From Hydrangea macrophylla (lineage: Eukaryota > Streptophyta > Magnoliopsida > Cornales > Hydrangeaceae), in assembly GCA_033977485.1 (NCBI GenBank), contig CM066984.1, forward strand, positions 112,027,251-112,091,250: 64,000 bases of DNA, given 5' to 3'. How positions within the stretch are numbered: the first letter of the stretch is position 1; each line of letters begins with the position of its first letter. The translations under genes and the position numbers were made by a program. The notes below the pieces were generated by a model. That model ran no database searches and was not told where the DNA came from. It saw only the letters and a list, made by a program, of their open reading frames with translations. Below, piece by piece: positions 58,244 through 64,000 of this stretch.

Positions 58244-58958
58244 CAGGGCCCGCCTTGAGCTTTAGGGGGCCCAAAGTGAATTTTTAAAATGGGGCCCGTG
58301 GTTATACGGGCATTCAGGGGCAGTGCCCCCGAAGATTTTTTTTGGAGTCTACGTATACATAATTATGCGTATATATTGGTTTTCAATGCCACATTGCAAA
58401 ATGTGCTAACAACTTGCAGCATAATTAAATACTTATTTGGACAACCAATAATTTAAAACCAAGCTATAAATTAAGTACTTATTCGAACAACCAATAATTT
58501 AAAACCAAGCTATAAATTGAAAACAACTTACAACTAGAGGGTTTGTTTGGGCTAAAATTAAAAAGAATTTGGGCAATTGAGAAAAACCTAATTTTCTTAC
58601 ATTTTTTCGGTACACTGATTTATTTTTATTTTTATTTTTAAAAGTGTATTACACTATGAGTTGATCAATTAGTCTTTTTTTTAATAGTGAAATAAATTAT
58701 AGTCTTATTCTCTCTAGCAAAAAAAAATAGTCTTATTCTAGAGGGTTTGTTTGGGCTTAGCTTTGTAGTATTAATGTGAAAATTTTGGTTCATTTTAGGT
58801 TGGGTTGGGGCCTTTATTAGGCTAGGTTATAGTAAGGTTTTTATAAGGGCCCAATATAGAAATGCAAAGTTAATATAAAAAATGGGGCCCTTAAATTAGC
58901 TAAATATCTCGGGGCCCAAAGCGGCCGCTTTCCCAGCTTTAGCCTAGGGCAGGCCCTG
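58244..58958. mobile_element. hAT-like non-autonomous element
   Basis: The ends CAGGGCCCGCCTTGAGC and CTAGGGCAGGCCCTG are imperfect inverted repeats. The flanks are GCTACTAC (58236-58243) and GCTGCTAC (58959-58966), an 8-bp duplication with one mismatch. It is 715 bp with no transposase. GGGGCCC motifs occur at both ends. Confidence 0.85.
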
Positions 58959-59040
58959 GCTGCTACATTAGTAGCGCTAAACCACATACAAATACCGTCT
59001 ATCTCTCTTGCATGTTTATTGCATATTTAAACACCATATC

Positions 59041-61136
59041 TATAACACCTGTATTTGTGTTATTGCTTTTGCATTTCATTGTCATGCATGATAATGTGAT
59101 GTGGCGTGTCTTATGACACATGTTTGGGTGAGTTTTGACTCACGAGTTGATTTGGGTGTCTGTATTAGAGAACCCTTTAAAACTGTAGTGATTGAGGATT
59201 TGTTGTTGCGACGTCTCTCCGAATGTGAGACGGTCACTGTGGAATACTTTAAATGTTTATATGAAAATAAATGTTTACCTGTGTATTTCAATATCTGTAT
59301 TAATTTCTGTTTTAGAATTTATATCTGTTGCTAGTTTTAGTATCCTGGTGAGAACGAATTAACACGCTATTAATTTGGTAGGCTAATAATTAGCAACTTC
59401 GGAAACGTCATGTAGAAATTCGCGTTTTAGCAACCAAACGAAACTTAGTCGAAAACTTTTATAATTTTGAGGTTTCACTTGTAAAGCTATGAATAAGCTG
59501 TATAGAAAGTTTCAGAGACTAATTAGGAGTTTTGAAAACTCGTGGGGAGGTAAACGTAATTCCCGATAGTTTTGCCTATATATAAGAAGTGATGACTTTG
59601 GATATTCTCACAAGTTCTTAACCTAAATTCCAAAAAGGGGGCCATAAGGAGATTTTGGACCTTAGAGCTTTGCGACGCCAAACGACGACCTTCCGTCAGT
59701 CTGTTTTCTCCCATATTTCATATTCCAGCTCCTCGAGGTAAGAGCTTCGTTTTGATATATGTTAGGGCTTGTTTGGCCAAGTTTTCTGAAAAGTTGTTTT
59801 CTAGAATTTTTCATAAAAGTTGATAAATGGAATTTTGATCCATAGGAATTGTACTAGACGGACTTCTGCACGGGTTTTCTTCAGATTGAATTATAGGAGC
59901 GTTATTCGGAGGTGAGTGATTCAACTATGTTTTTGGAATGGTTTCTTGACATGTATTCATGTTATGTTTGAATAGCATGTATTAATACTTAGAGATATCT
60001 TGTGTAGTTCATGTTGGGCATTTATATTGATAAGTAGGCCCAATAGCACGATGAAATGTTTTGATTACCGCGAGCATGGTGATGTGTATTTGAGCATGTT
60101 AAGTTGCTTATTTGGGTCAGAAGGAGCACGTGGTCACCGTGCCATTTTGTGGAGCCGATATAGGCATTAAGGTCGCACGATTGAAGAGAAGAATCGTGGG
60201 TCTTACCCTTTCGCGTGGACTTATTGGCGAGGAGTCGCAGATTGGGAGTATGGACGGGCACGTGAGTCTCCCGCGACTAGTATGAAATGTAGAGATGTAA
60301 ATGCGGACATGTTTATCATTCATGTGCATATGTTGTTTTATTCACTAAGCGTTAGCTTAAACAAATCGAATATCTGTGGTTATTCAAATAACCATTTCAG
60401 GTGTTAATGCTGGCGAGGAATTAGAGAAGTGAGCACGTGGGTTCAGAGTTCGATTAGAAGACAACCCGAATGTTGATCTTGTAGTTTTGGAACAATAGGA
60501 ATGTTGTAATAAAGATTTTGAATGGTTTTATCTTATGTTTAACTTAGTATGTTAGAGTGGACCTAAAGCATGGTAATAGTTAGTAACTCGTTGTAATTAT
60601 ACTTTGGTAATGTTTTAATACAGCTAGGATTACTTTGATGTGAGATTGGAGTGTGTGGTTAACACTTGGTTGTTTAAAAAGCTTTTTGAAACTTGTTTTC
60701 TGCAGAATTGGGCTGCTGTCAGGGGAGTAGTCGACTGGTCCAGTGTTCAGTCGACTGGACCCTTGTGCCTGCTAGCTATTGCTTTTTAATATGGCAAAAG
60801 CAGTCGACTGGACCTCTGTAGGTTTTGTGTTCATTTTGGTTCTGCTTGCTTCAGTCGACCGAAGGGGAAATTCAGTCGACTGAAAGTTGGAGTCCCAGTC
60901 GACTTGACCCCAGTCTCAGTTGACTGGATGGTTTGTTAAACCTTTTTGAAAACTCTCTGCTTTCTTCAGTCGACTGAGGTCCAGACCCAGTTGACTGGAC
61001 CCCTAGTTTTAAAATGTGTTTTGTTTTCCGCTGCGTGTGTTCTTCAAACTAAATTTTGGGAACGTTAATGAATTGGGTTAGCCTCGGTGGCGTGCCACAG
61101 GCTCCGGTTCCGCTATTGTGGGACCGGGCTGTGACA
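59041..61136 (+). mobile_element. solo LTR of the outer-element superfamily
   Basis: A 2,096-bp unit beginning TATAACACC (TG mutated to TA) and ending GGGCTGTGACA, flanked by ATATC and ATATT. LTR A at 52650-52660 shows the uninterrupted site. It is a diverged relative of the LTRs at 8184 and 25254. They share the TATA box (CCTATATATAAG near 59575), the leader including AAACGACGACC, an AG/GTAAG site near 59738, and CACTAAGCGTTAGCTTAAAC near 60341. Confidence 0.85.
60729..60997. repeat. CAGTCGACTG palindrome cluster
   Basis: Nine copies or one-base variants at 60729, 60748, 60801, 60852 (CAGTCGACCG), 60873, 60896 (CAGTCGACTT), 60917 (CAGTTGACTG), 60967 and 60988 (CAGTTGACTG), many followed by GACC. 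The cluster lies 140-410 bp from the 3' end of the LTR. Confidence 0.9.
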
Positions 61137-61404
61137 ATATTCGACCCGTTTACAAAATCTGGCATCAGAAGTTTGGCGCTGTCTAAGCCTTTAGCATACC
61201 CAATCGAACCCAAGAGCTTTGCACGACTATTTGGTGTGTCGACAAAAGTCACAAAAGTAAGACAAAAATCTAAGAACAAATAAAGTTAATGAAACTATCA
61301 TTCAGCCAAAAAAAAAAAAAAAAAATTCTATTAACACCCACCTATTATACTTACTACACCCACTTTTTAATGAATTTCTTTATTCTTTATTGGGTTAATT
61401 ACAT

Positions 61405-61665
61405 TTTACACCCTCCTACCTTGCCCTTTGTGTTAATTTGGTCCCTGTAGTTTAGAAAATATCATTATAGTCCCTGTAATTTCATAAGTATGTCATTTTA
61501 GTCCCATCAAACACTTTTTGTGATGATTTTTTTGCTTTCAGTGGCAAAATTATTTGTCACTAAAGGACTTATTGGACTTATTTGACACACTTATGAAATT
61601 GCAGGAACTAAAGTGATACTTTCTAAATTACAGGGACTAAATTGACACAAGTAACAAACTACATG
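61405..61665. mobile_element. MITE-like inverted repeat, GGGACTAAATTGACAC type
   Basis: The left arm has TTTGTGTTAATTTGGTCCCT and TCCCTGTAATTTCATAAG. The right arm mirrors it with CTTATGAAATTGCAGGAACT and CAGGGACTAAATTGACACAA. The loop is about 60 bp. This is a very common kind of plant inverted-repeat element. The ends could not be fixed. Confidence 0.6.
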
Positions 61666-61673
61666 TCACACCC

Positions 61674-63328
61674 CAACCTGCCCCGACGGATTAGGACACG
61701 TGTAACAAGAACATACGCACCCAAAATACACTAATAAGCATTTAACCATGTTAGTTATTAAGAAAAACATGATTGAAACCAACTGAAAAGACCTTACTGT
61801 GACAAAACAGCCCCAAGAGCAAAATGGTCATTTAGAAAAGTATATCAATTTTTATATCAAAATATAGGTCTTTGAGTCCTGGTTCTAACAAAAAAATGGT
61901 GCGCGAATCCGAATTTTCTAGAAAGAGTTATGCACGTTTCCGTAAAAACGAACATGCTGTGAAAAGCCTAGGAGGATCGATCCGCCCTTTATACCCGGAT
62001 CTATCCGTACTTGATATTTCTCGCAGAATGTCCCTCGAAAGGGCCGGATCAATCCGGGTTCTGTAGAACATCTCCCAACTGCTAAATACTCTATTTTTAA
62101 AGCCCCAAAACATATCCAAACCTTAATTAACTTCAAGAAACATTAGAAAAACATTTCAAACTCATTTCTAACCACATTTTAAACATTCCTAAACACAAGT
62201 TCAAGTTGTCCAACCATACAAACCATGAACATAACCTTGTTATAACAATAAATTGGTCCAAAACAAACCAATGAACCTCAAACATTTCCAAGCTTGCTCA
62301 AACATATAAAACTTGCTACAAGCAACTTATAAGCTTGACAACCAACATGATTATAACCAAAACTCTTTCGAAAAGTTCACGAAAATAATCCAAACTTGGC
62401 GAAAAGGACCCAACCTAACCTTACATATTCAAACTTCAACTTGTAACATCAAAATTTCATAAGTTTTCCCAAGCTAGCTCCAAAACCACCAAATTACAAG
62501 TTAAAGACTACAAGATTCATGGTTACAACAAAAGTATTAACATTGTCATCATAAGAGCTATAATTTATAACTTATCGCAAGTTCAAGAGAGATAATATAC
62601 AAGAGTCCCAAATCTCCCCCATCTCTCCCATCTCTCCCGTCTCTCCCATCCACAAGTCAAGACTTCTATCCTCAAGTCAAGGACTTTAAGCCACTAGTTA
62701 CATTGTAATATAGGTTAAAAACATAACTACAAGTTCCAAAACCTTTTCCCTCCTCTTCCCGAGCATGTCACTTCATCTCTGGATATTGCTCCGTACCTGC
62801 AGTGGTTGTTATTTACCATAACAGAAACAGAAAACGGTTTTCTTAAGCATTACGCTTAGTGAGAATTCTAAATATGACTGAATAGTTAACAAGTGCAATG
62901 CAACAATGAACATACAAATCATATTTGTAATCGCCGAGTCACCGGTTCAATGATTCATTCAGACCTGAAGACCTCCCTTGGTCCCGTGGTCACTTCTATT
63001 CCTTGGACTTCCATATTTCTCGGATTCTTCCCCTTCACCACCCTTACTACTCTCAACAATGAATCATTTTCCCGATGCTCATTGAATGCCACATAGACAT
63101 ATAAGCACATAAACATGGAGACACATATAACTACACAAAAATTGACATGCAATTCACATTTTAACATCTTCATGTCTTCTAACCATGAATAATCTAAAAT
63201 AACAAGAACATTCTATTGACTAATAAGCATAAATTATCATCTCTAACATCATTGATGCCTTGAACATAATTAAACACAATCACTTTTAGGCTAGAAAACT
63301 CATCTTAGCAAGATTATACCCAATTATT
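61674..63328 (-). mobile_element. LTR fragment, minus strand
   Basis: On the plus strand it opens TGTCACACCCCAACC, the inverted 3' end of an LTR related to the outer element's. The segment near 61800-61945 matches the flanks of the inner element (13370-13509 and 23621 on). GGATCGATCC and variants are at 61974, 61998 and 62046. TAAGCATTACGCTTAGTGAG near 62843 is the conserved LTR motif. The other LTR end is not found before another LTR start at 63329. Confidence 0.6.
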
Positions 63329-64000
63329 GTAATACCTGTAATTTCTTTTCTTTTCTTTAATAATATCCAAATTTTTGCATTTAACTATTTAATTTTATAT
63401 TATTATTTTAATTGTATGATGATTTTGACGTGTGGTAGGATTACTGATAGACTGTAGTAACCATACCGACTCGATCGTAATAAAATTAACTTAGTCCCGT
63501 ACCTGGACCCGGACATTAGAAACAATATCCGTTTACACGTAAATCGGAATTGACACGTATAGCAAGGAACTTATGCATGCAAATTGATAAAGTGGCACAC
63601 AACTCGAGGTGGACCCTACATGGCCGGCCACATGGCAGCTACATGTCACCACCTTGGACACATGTCCACTTGTTGGACACATGACATGGCATATAACCAT
63701 GCAAATGACACCTAGCACTTGGGTTTTTCTATATATACATGAATATAGCATGCATTACCCTCTCTTAATCTTCATAATCTGTATTTATATAGGAAGTTAG
63801 GAGATTTGCATGTCCATGAGAAAAATGCAAGAGAAAATTTTGGAGTGAATTCAAGAGGTGATCCTCCCTTTCCTCATAAACACCTCCATATACATACACC
63901 CATGCACTCCATTACACACACATAACCATGGAGACTTAGAGCTGTGAATTTTAGTCCTAGAATCTCAAGAAGTTCCCAGCACAAAAGAGAAGTTCAGAAG
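63329..64000 (+). mobile_element. start of a further LTR, cut by the window edge
   Basis: TGTAATACCTGTAATTTC looks like a chromovirus LTR start, and a TATA-like TTCTATATATACATG lies near 63727. The end is beyond the window, so the assignment rests on the start motif and general similarity. Confidence 0.4.

Larger units (their letters stand above)
52064..61167 (+). mobile_element. Tat-like Ty3/gypsy derivative, nested
   Basis: LTR A (52064-52681), an interior and LTR B (57717-61167) define the element. The primer-binding site at 52688 (TGGCGCCGTCTTTGG) is of the GGCGCC type found in Tat/Athila-group elements. Only a gag N-terminal remnant, a non-coding stretch and a minisatellite remain, with no pol. 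It hosts a solo copia-type LTR (52995), a minus-strand LTR (55288), a hAT-like element (58244) and another solo LTR (59041). LTR B is also followed by a primer-binding-like site, so a second copy may have been joined in tandem. Confidence 0.75.
57717..61167 (+). repeat. LTR B of the Tat-like element, twice interrupted
   Basis: Homology with LTR A runs 57717-58243, 58967-59040 and 61142-61167. A hAT-like element and a solo LTR account for the gaps. It ends TCTGGCATCA like LTR A. TTTGGCGCTGTCT follows, matching the primer-binding region after LTR A. Confidence 0.8.

Overview
The window looks like nuclear DNA of a flowering plant, most likely a eudicot. It has three intron-bearing plant genes with canonical GT-AG introns, separated by dense retrotransposons, miniature inverted-repeat elements (MITEs), a tRNA-derived SINE and AT/GA/GT microsatellites. 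No bacterial, organellar or viral gene order is visible. I cannot name the species.

Genes. (1) LSM8, minus strand, 1443-2319: five coding exons giving a complete 98-residue Sm-like protein of the nuclear LSm2-8 ring that binds U6 snRNA. (2) A plastid-type EamA transporter of the At3g02690 kind, plus strand, 39879-45343: seven exons, 425 residues. (3) A basic, Ser/Arg-rich, predicted N-myristoylated protein of the At1g65710 kind, minus strand, 48906-46314: two exons, 741 residues. In Arabidopsis LSM8 (At1g65700) and At1g65710 are neighbours by locus number. The pair is probably ancestral and is now about 44 kb apart. A frameshifted fragment of plant L-lactate dehydrogenase lies at 27.9-28.3 kb.

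Region 2.7-5.7 kb holds three kinds of TRIM-like miniature LTR element plus a broken copia-type gag. Region 8.2-27.5 kb is one nested structure. An old, apparently non-autonomous LTR element on the minus strand (8184-27458) carries a solo LTR inside its left LTR (9469-10230, TSD CATAT). Its internal region carries a 10.1-kb Ty3/gypsy chromovirus derivative (13510-23620, TSD GTTAT). The inner element keeps RNase H, integrase and chromodomain remnants but lacks recognisable gag, protease and most of reverse transcriptase. Region 35.4-38.6 kb is a chromovirus-type LTR followed by its primer-binding site and a short internal stub. Region 52-61 kb is a Tat-like Ty3/gypsy derivative with no pol and a minisatellite. 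It is itself hit by two solo LTRs of other families, a minus-strand LTR and a hAT-like element. The window ends in two further LTR fragments.

Most noteworthy: at least five LTRs carry clusters of perfect 10-12 bp palindromes with a central CG, each with its own sequence (CAATCGATTG, CAGTCGACTG, TCGACCGGTCGA, GGATCGATCC, TCGATCGATCGA). Many imperfect copies differ by the CG to TG/CA change expected from decay of methylated CpG. Also notable are an array of 18-nt hairpins with a pairing-preserving double change in the outer element, an exact 153-bp tandem duplication across an exon-intron border of the transporter gene, a 1.2-kb long-inverted-repeat element, and a family of fold-back elements sitting in (TA)n tracts.
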